Source: an uncultured Selenomonadales bacterium (GTDB lineage Bacteria; Bacillota; Negativicutes; Acidaminococcales; Acidaminococcaceae). Taken from it: a DNA stretch of 64,000 bases. The notes beneath the pieces are model-generated. The model was not told where the DNA came from. It did no database searches and saw only the letters and a program-made list of their open reading frames with translations. The stretch is taken from NCBI GenBank assembly GCA_900314855.1, contig OMWZ01000001.1, forward strand, positions 62,001 to 126,000. The letters are read 5' to 3'. Below are positions 1 through 7,663 of the stretch, piece by piece (within the stretch, counting starts at the first letter, position 1; every line of letters begins with the position of its first letter). Made by a program: the position numbers and the translations under genes.

Positions 1-725
1 TCATTAAAGTCGATGTGGAAGACACATCCTTTTTCCTTCAGCCCTTCGGGGGGGAGGAGGAAGACCTGTCGCGGCTCGTCCGTGATTTGAAGGAGTATCA
101 CGGCGGCGGCTTCGAGTTCCACGGCATTTACGAGTCCTCCCTGGAGCGTCTCGGGAAGCTGGCTTTTGAGGAAGAATTTGTAGAAGACCGGGACAGCTGG
201 GATTATGTCTACCTGCAAAAGGATCTGGCGACTTTGTCGGGACGGAAGTTTCACGGGCAGAAGAATCATTACAATGCCTTCAAAAAGGCAAATCCCGATT
301 ATACCTTCGAACTCATCAATCCGGAGAACTACGCCGAATGCCTGAATTTCGGCGAGGAATGGTGCCGGTCCCGCATGGACACGGATGCCAGCATCTACTG
401 GGAATGGCGTGCCCTGCAGGAGGCTTTTGTCAATTTCGAGGCCTTGGGCCTGCGCGGCGGTGCCATCCGTATCGGTGGCCGCATCCAGGCGTTCAGCTTC
501 GGCAAAGCCATCAACGACGTCATTTGCGACGAGAACGTGGAGAAGGCCAATCCCCAGATCCGCGGCCTCTACACGGCCATCCAGAAGGAATGCGCCGAAA
601 AGGTATGGGGAGATATGACCTATATCAACCGGGAAGAGGATATGGGGAACGAAGGACTGCGCAAGGCGAAGGAGGCACTCCATCCGGCCTTCATGGTCAA
701 AAAATACAATCTGCGGATCAAGTGA
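1..725 (+). CDS. DUF2156 (MprF C-terminal-like) protein, 5' end outside window
   Basis: The reading frame is open to the left edge, so the N-terminus is missing; a GTG at position 15 has no visible ribosome site and is not taken as the start. The visible 240 residues or so resemble the DUF2156/LPG-synthetase C-terminal fold, a GNAT-like aminoacyl-transferase module. Supporting stretches are KNHYNAFKKANPDYTFE, a central IGGRIQAFSFGK segment and the C-terminal YINREEDMGNEGLRKAKE signature. No membrane segment is visible, so this is a soluble stand-alone DUF2156 protein rather than a full MprF. The next gene, another GNAT-fold protein, starts 16 bases after the stop and is probably co-transcribed. 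The substrate is unknown. Confidence 0.85.
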   Translation, partial: IKVDVEDTSFFLQPFGGEEEDLSRLVRDLKEYHGGGFEFHGIYESSLERLGKLAFEEEFVEDRDSWDYVYLQKDLATLSGRKFHGQKNHYNAFKKANPDYTFELINPENYAECLNFGEEWCRSRMDTDASIYWEWRALQEAFVNFEALGLRGGAIRIGGRIQAFSFGKAINDVICDENVEKANPQIRGLYTAIQKECAEKVWGDMTYINREEDMGNEGLRKAKEALHPAFMVKKYNLRIK

Positions 726-741
726 GGGGGACGCGGCAACC

Positions 742-1926
742 ATGGAATTCCGTCTGGCGTCGGCCGGAGACCTGCCTCAGGTCATGGGCCTGTGGGACTA
801 CTGTTTCGAAAAAAAGGAAGATCCTTTTTTTCAGTGGTATTTCCGCGAATATTGCCTGCAACACAATAAAGTCGTCGGCGGCTTCGACGAGGAAGGCCGC
901 CTGCGCAATATGCTGCACCTGAACCCTTATCAGGTCCTGCTGCGCGGCCGCGTGGCAGAGATGCCTTATATCGTCGGCGTGGCGACAGACCCGGCGGCGC
1001 GGGGGCACCATTTGACCGAAGGGCTCTTGGATGCAGCCTTTGCCCTTTTACGGGCCCGGCATGTGGCGTTTGCGCTGCTCATGCCTATCTACGCCGGCAT
1101 TTACCAGCCCTACGGCTTTGCTTTCTGCTACAAAAAGCATGCGTATGACCTTCCCTTGGCGGACCTGCGTGTGCCGGCGCCGGTGGGGGAGGTCCGTCTC
1201 GAGCGGTCCGCCCGCCTGGACCGCCATCTCCTGGAAGATGTCTATGCCGACAGCGCGGCGCGGTACAATGGCCTGGCCGTGCGCACGGATTTTCAGTGGG
1301 ATAAGCTTTTGACGACGCACAGCCTGGAACACGTCCAGACTGCCTTGGCCTGTGAGGAAGGGCGGCCCACGGGATACATGCTGTACAAGATTCTCGACGA
1401 CAGGACTTTTTTTGTGCAGGAGCTGCTGGCTTCCACGGCGGACGCCCGCCTGGCCCTGCTGCGGTTCAGCCGGGCCCATCTGTCGGCGGCGGACCGTTTC
1501 GTCTGGCAGGCTCCGGCCGATGATGTCACCTACCTGCATTTTCCCGACGCGTCCCGGTCCGGGTCGGTCAAACCGGCCATGATGGCCCGCTGTCTCGATG
1601 TCGTGCAGGCTTTGGCGGACTATGAAGCGCCGCCGTCCTGTCCGGATCTGGATTTGACCCTAGCCGTGCAGGATCCCCAGATTGGGGCCAACAACCGTCT
1701 CCTCTCCTTGTCGGTCCGTCGGGGCCAGCTGCTGCTGCGAGACGGGGAGGACGAGACGCCGGACGTCCTGATGGATATCGGTGTTTTCACGCAGCTCTGT
1801 TTCGGTGCCTGCGAGGCGGAACGGCTGGAAGCGGCCGGGTTGCTGCATACGGTGGACCCGACGGCGACAGCGGCCCTGGCGGCCCTGTTCCCGCCGTGCG
1901 TCAACTATATTAATGAAGATTATTGA
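742..1926 (+). CDS. GNAT-family N-acetyltransferase, Eis-like
   Basis: This 394-residue protein has the length and layout of the Eis family: an N-terminal GNAT domain, a second GNAT-like domain and a C-terminal sterol-carrier-like domain. The acetyl-CoA loop is visible as GVATDPAARGHHL near residues 79-91, and IYQPYGFAFCYKKH (about residues 117-130) is a typical Eis-type stretch. Eis relatives acetylate amines on small molecules or lysines; the substrate here cannot be read from sequence. It follows the DUF2156 gene at 16 bases, so the two GNAT-fold genes are probably one transcription unit. About 97 bases separate it from purL. Confidence 0.85.
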   Translation: MEFRLASAGDLPQVMGLWDYCFEKKEDPFFQWYFREYCLQHNKVVGGFDEEGRLRNMLHLNPYQVLLRGRVAEMPYIVGVATDPAARGHHLTEGLLDAAFALLRARHVAFALLMPIYAGIYQPYGFAFCYKKHAYDLPLADLRVPAPVGEVRLERSARLDRHLLEDVYADSAARYNGLAVRTDFQWDKLLTTHSLEHVQTALACEEGRPTGYMLYKILDDRTFFVQELLASTADARLALLRFSRAHLSAADRFVWQAPADDVTYLHFPDASRSGSVKPAMMARCLDVVQALADYEAPPSCPDLDLTLAVQDPQIGANNRLLSLSVRRGQLLLRDGEDETPDVLMDIGVFTQLCFGACEAERLEAAGLLHTVDPTATAALAALFPPCVNYINEDY

Positions 1927-2023
1927 GCCGTCCGGGGCAGCAGCCAGGAGGGCATATCGCCAGACGACAGATTCCGGGAGAACCCGGGCATAGTGAAATC
2001 TACCTGAAACTGGGAGGCCGAGA

Positions 2024-5000
2024 ATGGGAGAAATCAAACGCGTTTTCGTGGAAAAGAAAGATGCCTTTGCCGTCGAGGCGAAGGGCCTGCTGCAGGACTT
2101 GCGGGAGAACCTGCGTTTGGACGGGTTGAAACAGGTCCGTATCCTGGCCCGGTACGACTGCATGGGATTGACGGAAGAAGAGTTTGCCGAAGCGCGGCGT
2201 CTCGTCTTGTCGGAACCGCCGGTTGATACTGTGTCGGACACGCTGGAAACGGCTCCGGATGAACGGGCCTTTGCCCTGGAGCTGCTGCCCGGGCAGTATG
2301 ACCAGCGGGAAGACTTCGCGGAACAGTGTATCCAGCTCCTGTCGCAAAACAAGAAGCCTGTCATTGCGGCGGCCAAGGTCTTCGTCCTGAAGGGAAGCCT
2401 GACGGACGAACAGTTCGCGACAGTCAAGCACTATTTGATCAACCCCATCGAAGCGCGGGAAGCGGCGATGGAAAAACCGGAAACCCTGGAAGACACGTGG
2501 GAGGAGCCGGCCGACGTGGCCCGCATGGAAGGTTTCCTGGATTTGGATCGGGACGCCATCGCGGCCCTGCGGCAGCAGCTGGGCCTGGCCATGAGCGTCG
2601 AAGACCTGCTCTGGATCCAGCAGTACTTCCGCGGGGAAGAGAAACGGGTGCCCACGGTGACGGAAATCCGCGTCCTCGATACGTACTGGTCCGACCATTG
2701 CCGCCATACGACGTTCATGACGAACCTGGACGACATTACCATCGAGCCCGGGCTGTACGCCAAACCCATCGAAGAGGCCTTCCGGAGTTACCTGGCGGCG
2801 CGGGACGAAGTGTACGGCAAGGACACAAAGCGTCCCATCACGCTCATGGACATGGCCTGCCTGGAAACGAAGAAACTGAAGAAAGAGGGCAAGTTCCCCG
2901 ACAATGACGATTCGGAAGAAATCAACGCCTGTTCCATCGTCGTTCCCATTGAAGTGGATGGCAAGCGGGAAGAATGGCTGGTCATGTTCAAGAATGAAAC
3001 CCATAACCATCCGACGGAAATCGAACCCTTCGGCGGTGCCGCCACGTGCCTCGGCGGCGCCATCCGCGATCCCCTGTCGGGCCGCGCCTATGTCTACCAG
3101 GCCATGCGCGTGACCGGGGCGGCGGATCCCCGCGTTCCCCTGGCCGATACCCTGCCGGGCAAATTGCCCCAGCGGAAGCTGACCATCGGCGCGGCCGCAG
3201 GCTACAGCTCCTACGGCAACCAGATCGGGCTGGCGACGGGCCAGGTCCAGGAGTACTACCACGACCGGTTTGTGGCAAAGCGTATGGAAATCGGCGCCGT
3301 CATGGGCGCCGCCCCGCGTTCGGCAGTGTATCGCAAACGGCCGGAACCGGGCGATGTCATCGTCCTTCTGGGCGGCCGTACGGGTCGCGACGGCATTGGC
3401 GGCGCCACGGGTTCTTCAAAGGAACATACGGTCCATTCCCTGGCGGACTGCGGGTCCGAAGTACAAAAAGGCAATCCGCCGACGGAACGCAAAATCCAGC
3501 GCCTCTTCCGGAACTCCGACGTGGCCCGGCTGATCAAGCGCTGCAACGACTTCGGTGCTGGCGGCGTGTCCGTCGCGATTGGCGAACTGGCTGACGGTCT
3601 ATGCATCAACCTGGATAAAGTAACGAAAAAATACGCCGGCCTGGACGGCACGGAACTGGCCATTTCCGAATCGCAGGAACGCATGGCCGTCTGCATCGCC
3701 AAGGAAGACTGGGAGAGCTTCGCGGCCTTTGCGGACCAGGAAAACCTGGAAGCGACCATCGTGGCCGTCGTGACGGAAGAACCGCGCCTCGTCATGTACT
3801 GGCGCGGTGACAAGATTGTCGACATTTCCCGCCGTTTCCTCGATACGAACGGCGTGGCCCAGCATGCCAGGGCCGTCGTCGAAGCGATCCGGGGAGAGTC
3901 GGTGTTCGATGCTGTGCCGGCCGCCGTGGCGGACGCGCCGGACCTGCACGCGGCCTGGCTAGCCAATCTGGGCCGCCTGAACGTGTGCAGCGAGAAGGGG
4001 CTGGCCGAACGGTTCGACAGCACCATCGGCAGGGCGACCGTCCAGATGCCCTTCGGCGGCAAGACACAGCTGACACCGGCCGAAGGCATGGTCGCCCAGA
4101 TCCCGGTCCTGCACGGACATACGGATGCGGCCTCCCTCATGGCCCATGGATATAACCCCGACGTGGCCTGCTGGAGTCCTTTCCACGGCGCCATGTACGC
4201 CGTGACGCAGTCCCTGGTCAAGGCCGTTGCCCTGGGCGCCAATCCCGACACGCTGCGCCTGACCCTGCAGGAATACTTCCAGTCCATGAAGACCGAAGCC
4301 GACTGGGGCCTGCCTGTGGCCGCCCTCCTGGGGGCCAACCTGGTCCTGGAAAAAATGGAAGTCCCTGCCGTTGGCGGCAAGGATTCCATGTCGGGCACCT
4401 TCAATGATGTCCTCCACGTGCCGCCGACCCTCGTGTCTTTCGCGGTCAACGTGATCGACGGCCGCAAGACCGTGACGAGTGAATTCAAGGCGGCAGGGGA
4501 CAAGGTCATCTTCCTGAGCGTGCCGCTCCTCGATGGCGCCGTCCTGGACTTCGACGCGTTGCGCCGGAACTTGCGCCGTGTCCACGCCCTTGTGCTGGAA
4601 GGCCGGATTCGTGCCGCCGTCGCCGTGGAAGAAGGCGGTATCGCGGCCGAAGTGACCAAGATGGCCCTGGGCAACGGTCTGGGCTTCACCTTCCGCAAAC
4701 CCTTCCCCCATACGGAGAGCCTGTTCTCCCTGCAGCCGGGCGGCATGCTGCTGGAAGTCGACGGGGACGCCGACACGGATACGCTTTTCGAAGGGCTGGA
4801 CCAGCTGACCCTGGGTACGGTGACGGACCGTCCGGAAATCGTCCTCAACGATACGGTCTGGTCCCTGGCGGAACTGACCGACGCCTGGACGAAACCCCTG
4901 GACAAGATTTTCCCGGCCAAGGCGCCTGTCTCGGAAACGCCGGCAGACCTGCAGGACATGCCCTTGTATCACGCGGAGACGCGGCGTGGGGCAGCTGTCA

Positions 5001-5806
5001 AGACGGTCCGGCCGAAGGTTTTCATCCCCGTCTTCCCAGGACAGAACTGCGAATACGATACGGCCCGCGCCTTTGAAAAGGCCGGCGCCGATCCCCATAT
5101 TTTCATCGTCCGCAACCTGACGCCGGCAGCCATCGAAGAAACCGTGGCAGCCATGGTGCAGGGCATCGGCGACTCCCAGATCATTATGATTCCTGGCGGC
5201 TTCAGCGCCGGCGACGAACCGGATGGCAGCGGCAAGTTCATTGCCACCATGTTCCGCAATCCCCGCATTGCCGAAGCGGTCAACGCGCTGCTGCAGCGGC
5301 GTGACGGCCTCATGCTGGGCATCTGCAACGGCTTCCAGGCCCTGATTAAGCTGGGTCTCGTGCCGTACGGGGAAATCCGTCCCCTGTCGGAAGACGCGCC
5401 GACGCTGACGTTCAATACTATCGGCCGCCATGTTTCGCAGATGGTGCGGACCCGTGTCGTTTCCAACAAATCGCCGTGGCTGAGCCTCGTCGAGCCGGAC
5501 GACGTCCATTCCATCGCCGTATCCCACGGCGAAGGCCGTTTCTACGCTCCGGCCGAAACCATTCGGGAACTCTTCCGCAACGGCCAGGTGGCCACGCAGT
5601 ATGTGGATCCGGAAGGGAAGCCGACCATGGCCAGCCCGGACAACCCGAACGGCTCCCTCTACGCCATCGAAGGCATTACGAGCCCCGACGGCAGGGTCCT
5701 TGGCAAGATGGGCCACAGCGAACGGTACCTGCCGGGCCTGATGAAGAATATTTACGGGGAAAAAGACCAGCATCTTTTCGAAGCGGGCGTGCGGTATTTC
5801 CAGTAA
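2024..5806 (+). CDS. purL: phosphoribosylformylglycinamidine synthase, single-chain
   Basis: Fourth step of de novo purine synthesis: FGAR, glutamine and ATP give FGAM. At 1260 residues this is the long single-chain form, with PurS-, PurL- and PurQ-like parts fused, of the clade seen in Clostridia and relatives. The N-terminal half holds the DTYWSDHCRHTTF and KNETHNHPTEIEPFGG signatures of the synthase domain. The C-terminal class I glutaminase domain has nucleophile Cys1101 in LGICNGFQAL and the His1168/Glu1170 pair in AVSHGEGRF. The ATG follows a GGGAGG site. No other pur gene is adjacent and no purine riboswitch is visible in the 97-base leader, so its regulation is not apparent. Confidence 0.97.
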   Translation: MGEIKRVFVEKKDAFAVEAKGLLQDLRENLRLDGLKQVRILARYDCMGLTEEEFAEARRLVLSEPPVDTVSDTLETAPDERAFALELLPGQYDQREDFAEQCIQLLSQNKKPVIAAAKVFVLKGSLTDEQFATVKHYLINPIEAREAAMEKPETLEDTWEEPADVARMEGFLDLDRDAIAALRQQLGLAMSVEDLLWIQQYFRGEEKRVPTVTEIRVLDTYWSDHCRHTTFMTNLDDITIEPGLYAKPIEEAFRSYLAARDEVYGKDTKRPITLMDMACLETKKLKKEGKFPDNDDSEEINACSIVVPIEVDGKREEWLVMFKNETHNHPTEIEPFGGAATCLGGAIRDPLSGRAYVYQAMRVTGAADPRVPLADTLPGKLPQRKLTIGAAAGYSSYGNQIGLATGQVQEYYHDRFVAKRMEIGAVMGAAPRSAVYRKRPEPGDVIVLLGGRTGRDGIGGATGSSKEHTVHSLADCGSEVQKGNPPTERKIQRLFRNSDVARLIKRCNDFGAGGVSVAIGELADGLCINLDKVTKKYAGLDGTELAISESQERMAVCIAKEDWESFAAFADQENLEATIVAVVTEEPRLVMYWRGDKIVDISRRFLDTNGVAQHARAVVEAIRGESVFDAVPAAVADAPDLHAAWLANLGRLNVCSEKGLAERFDSTIGRATVQMPFGGKTQLTPAEGMVAQIPVLHGHTDAASLMAHGYNPDVACWSPFHGAMYAVTQSLVKAVALGANPDTLRLTLQEYFQSMKTEADWGLPVAALLGANLVLEKMEVPAVGGKDSMSGTFNDVLHVPPTLVSFAVNVIDGRKTVTSEFKAAGDKVIFLSVPLLDGAVLDFDALRRNLRRVHALVLEGRIRAAVAVEEGGIAAEVTKMALGNGLGFTFRKPFPHTESLFSLQPGGMLLEVDGDADTDTLFEGLDQLTLGTVTDRPEIVLNDTVWSLAELTDAWTKPLDKIFPAKAPVSETPADLQDMPLYHAETRRGAAVKTVRPKVFIPVFPGQNCEYDTARAFEKAGADPHIFIVRNLTPAAIEETVAAMVQGIGDSQIIMIPGGFSAGDEPDGSGKFIATMFRNPRIAEAVNALLQRRDGLMLGICNGFQALIKLGLVPYGEIRPLSEDAPTLTFNTIGRHVSQMVRTRVVSNKSPWLSLVEPDDVHSIAVSHGEGRFYAPAETIRELFRNGQVATQYVDPEGKPTMASPDNPNGSLYAIEGITSPDGRVLGKMGHSERYLPGLMKNIYGEKDQHLFEAGVRYFQ

Positions 5807-5828
5807 ACCGTACGCAAGGAGCAAGGGC

Positions 5829-7136
5829 ATGAATCAGGAACAACACAAAAAAATAGCGTCGCTGGTCTTGCAGGTGGTCCAAAATCTGCAAAGCCATCCG
5901 GCGCAGTGGGTGAATCTCGCCAATATGGGCGGCGCCCTGGAAGCGGCTGGAATCCAGTACAGGGACTATGGGTTTGAGAAACTCCGGCCGTTCTTGGAAG
6001 CCTTTTCCGAAGTGCTCGTGTTTGACAATGACACAGAAGAAGGAAAAACGCCCGTATATTATGTGCGTCCGAAAGGAGAAGGCGAAGACACCCTGACGCA
6101 AAACCCCTCCCAAGCAGACGCGGACAGGGAGACTGCCGCCCTCCGGCAGGACGGCAAGCTCCCTTCCAAGGACTCGTGGCTTTTCAAATGGGCCTATATC
6201 GAACCGTCCATGCTCCAGAAACTGGCGGGACTGGCGCTGGAAGAAAAATGGTACTATGGAAACGAACCAGGGCAGGAGCAGGAATCGCTTCCCATCTTGT
6301 ATAACTATCTGGCCTATACGTTCAAACGGCTGAGTTTCGAGAAGAAAGTGCTGCTCGCGACCGATCCGGAACGAAACGAGGAGTATGCCGCGTTCAATAC
6401 GGGCCTGGTGGACCGGAAATACGAGTACATCTACGCTCTGTTCAAGGAAAACGCAAAGTACAATTACTCTCCCTATTGGTATTTGCTGGACTTTGTCGTA
6501 GCCGGGGAAGACAGTGGGAAAACCCTGATCAAGGTATTCAACCCCCTGCCGGAACGGGCCGACTATTTCGAAAATAAGATCCAGAATATGTTGTATGACA
6601 CGACGACGGGGGATTTATATTGCGATTATATCCACATCATCACGGAGCGGACGGACCGGCTGCCGGAAGAATTTCTGGAAGATAACTGCCCTGCCGATTT
6701 TCTGACGATAGATGGCGTTTCCCTAGGGGACGTGTGCCGCCTTCCTGCCGGAGACAAGCGGAGGATAGCCTATTATCAGGCCTTGGGGGAAAAAATAAAG
6801 GACACCCAACGGGTGCTGAACCGCCTGAAAAACCGGATCGAGGACGCCGTCGAACTGGCGTTGAAGCGGGTGGAGTGGAACTACAAGACGGCGATTCCCA
6901 TGTATTTCCCGACCCGGAATACGGGTTCTCTGCTGCTGCCTTTGTGCCTGTCCGATCCCCATCACGTGGATCTGGCGTTGGTGGTGGAACGGCAGCCGTC
7001 GGGGGCCTACCAGGGGCAGACGATTTTGCCCCTCGACCTGGCCTACAGTAACAGCAGGCTCGTGGCCCGGCCGGACAGCGACTGGTTGAAAACGGACGCG
7101 ATTGTTGTCTGGGACGGACAAGCGAAGATGGAATGA
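5829..7136 (+). CDS. DUF3825 protein with N-terminal OST-HTH/LOTUS-like domain
   Basis: A 435-residue protein of unknown function. The C-terminal two-thirds matches what I know of DUF3825: FNTGLVDRKYEYIYALF in the middle, then a terminal block with LLLPLCLSDPHHVDLALVVE and ILPLDLAYSNSRLVARPD. Residues 1-70 form a short helical, winged-helix-like segment followed by VLVFDND, resembling OST-HTH/LOTUS RNA-binding domains. There is no signal peptide or membrane segment. It starts 22 bases after purL, behind an AAGGAGCAAGG site, and ends at a strong terminator. The gene looks less GC-rich than purL and may be an accessory insertion. Domain naming is from memory of the families; an RNA-related role is inference. 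Confidence 0.75.
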   Translation: MNQEQHKKIASLVLQVVQNLQSHPAQWVNLANMGGALEAAGIQYRDYGFEKLRPFLEAFSEVLVFDNDTEEGKTPVYYVRPKGEGEDTLTQNPSQADADRETAALRQDGKLPSKDSWLFKWAYIEPSMLQKLAGLALEEKWYYGNEPGQEQESLPILYNYLAYTFKRLSFEKKVLLATDPERNEEYAAFNTGLVDRKYEYIYALFKENAKYNYSPYWYLLDFVVAGEDSGKTLIKVFNPLPERADYFENKIQNMLYDTTTGDLYCDYIHIITERTDRLPEEFLEDNCPADFLTIDGVSLGDVCRLPAGDKRRIAYYQALGEKIKDTQRVLNRLKNRIEDAVELALKRVEWNYKTAIPMYFPTRNTGSLLLPLCLSDPHHVDLALVVERQPSGAYQGQTILPLDLAYSNSRLVARPDSDWLKTDAIVVWDGQAKME

Positions 7137-7164
7137 GGGCTTCGTGTCCGGGAAGCAAAGAAAG

Positions 7165-7206
7165 AAGGCACCTCCCTGTGTGTCGGAGATGCCTTCTGTT
7201 TTTTTT
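7165..7206 (+). terminator. Rho-independent terminator after the DUF3825 gene
   Basis: The arms AAGGCA-C-CTCC and GGAG-A-TGCCTT pair with one C/A mismatch and are followed by a run of eight T. It lies 29 bases past the stop of the DUF3825 gene and before the convergent small gene. Confidence 0.85.
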
Positions 7207-7244
7207 GCGTTCCTGTGGCCGGGACTCGCCCCGTGTCCGTTCTT

Positions 7245-7517
7245 TTATTTGAGGTGGAACAGCATGTCACTGACGGGGTGGTTCCGGCTGGCCTTCGCCA
7301 GGTCTTTTTCCGTCTGCGTGTCCCGATACCCCGTTTGTTCGTCGTCCTCCAGGGCAATATGGCCTCGTTTGCTCTCGAAATCGTCGATAACCCATTTCAG
7401 GATTTGCTCGATTTCCTTGTTGACGGAGCGGCCGTTCCTTTCGGCGATGTATTTCATCTTCGCCATCACCAGGGGATGGATGCGGAGCGTAAAGCGGGAT
7501 TGTTCCATTGCGCACAT
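7245..7517 (-). CDS. small ribbon-helix-helix (Arc-like) DNA-binding protein
   Basis: A 90-residue protein. Residues 6-45 fit the ribbon-helix-helix fold: the short strand SRFTLRIHPLV is followed by helix MAKMKYIAERNG and the RSVNKEIEQIL helix typical of Arc/MetJ-type regulators and plasmid-type antitoxins. The rest is a charged tail. The ATG at 7517 is preceded by AAAGGAGG at 7 bases; a second Met four codons in is less well placed. It has a near-consensus promoter of its own (7579-7607). No toxin-like partner gene is adjacent, so it is better called an orphan regulator than an antitoxin. Its target is unknown. Confidence 0.8.
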   Translation of the reverse strand: MCAMEQSRFTLRIHPLVMAKMKYIAERNGRSVNKEIEQILKWVIDDFESKRGHIALEDDEQTGYRDTQTEKDLAKASRNHPVSDMLFHLK

Positions 7518-7578
7518 AGGGAAGCCTCCTTTGAATCAGGATTTTTGTGACGTCATTTCAATGCCATGTACCGACTCC

Positions 7579-7607
7579 ATTATAAGTACTTTTCTCGAGT
7601 CTGGCAA
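7579..7607 (-). promoter_or_regulatory. sigma-A promoter of the ribbon-helix-helix gene
   Basis: On the minus strand TTGCCA, a 17-base spacer and a perfect TATAAT lie about 60 bases upstream of the start codon at 7517. Confidence 0.85.
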
Positions 7608-7663
7608 GTGTGGTAAAATAATAATATGTGTCAGAAATTCCAAGTCAAAGGAGAGAATATACA

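Noticed and set aside
3256-4959. A 567-codon frame on the minus strand inside purL
   Set aside because: Ser/Arg-rich translation typical of an antisense shadow; purL motifs are intact on the other strand.
7628-7663. GTG 7628 as the start of the M16C protease
   Set aside because: No ribosome site precedes it, and AAAGGAG lies between it and TTG 7664.
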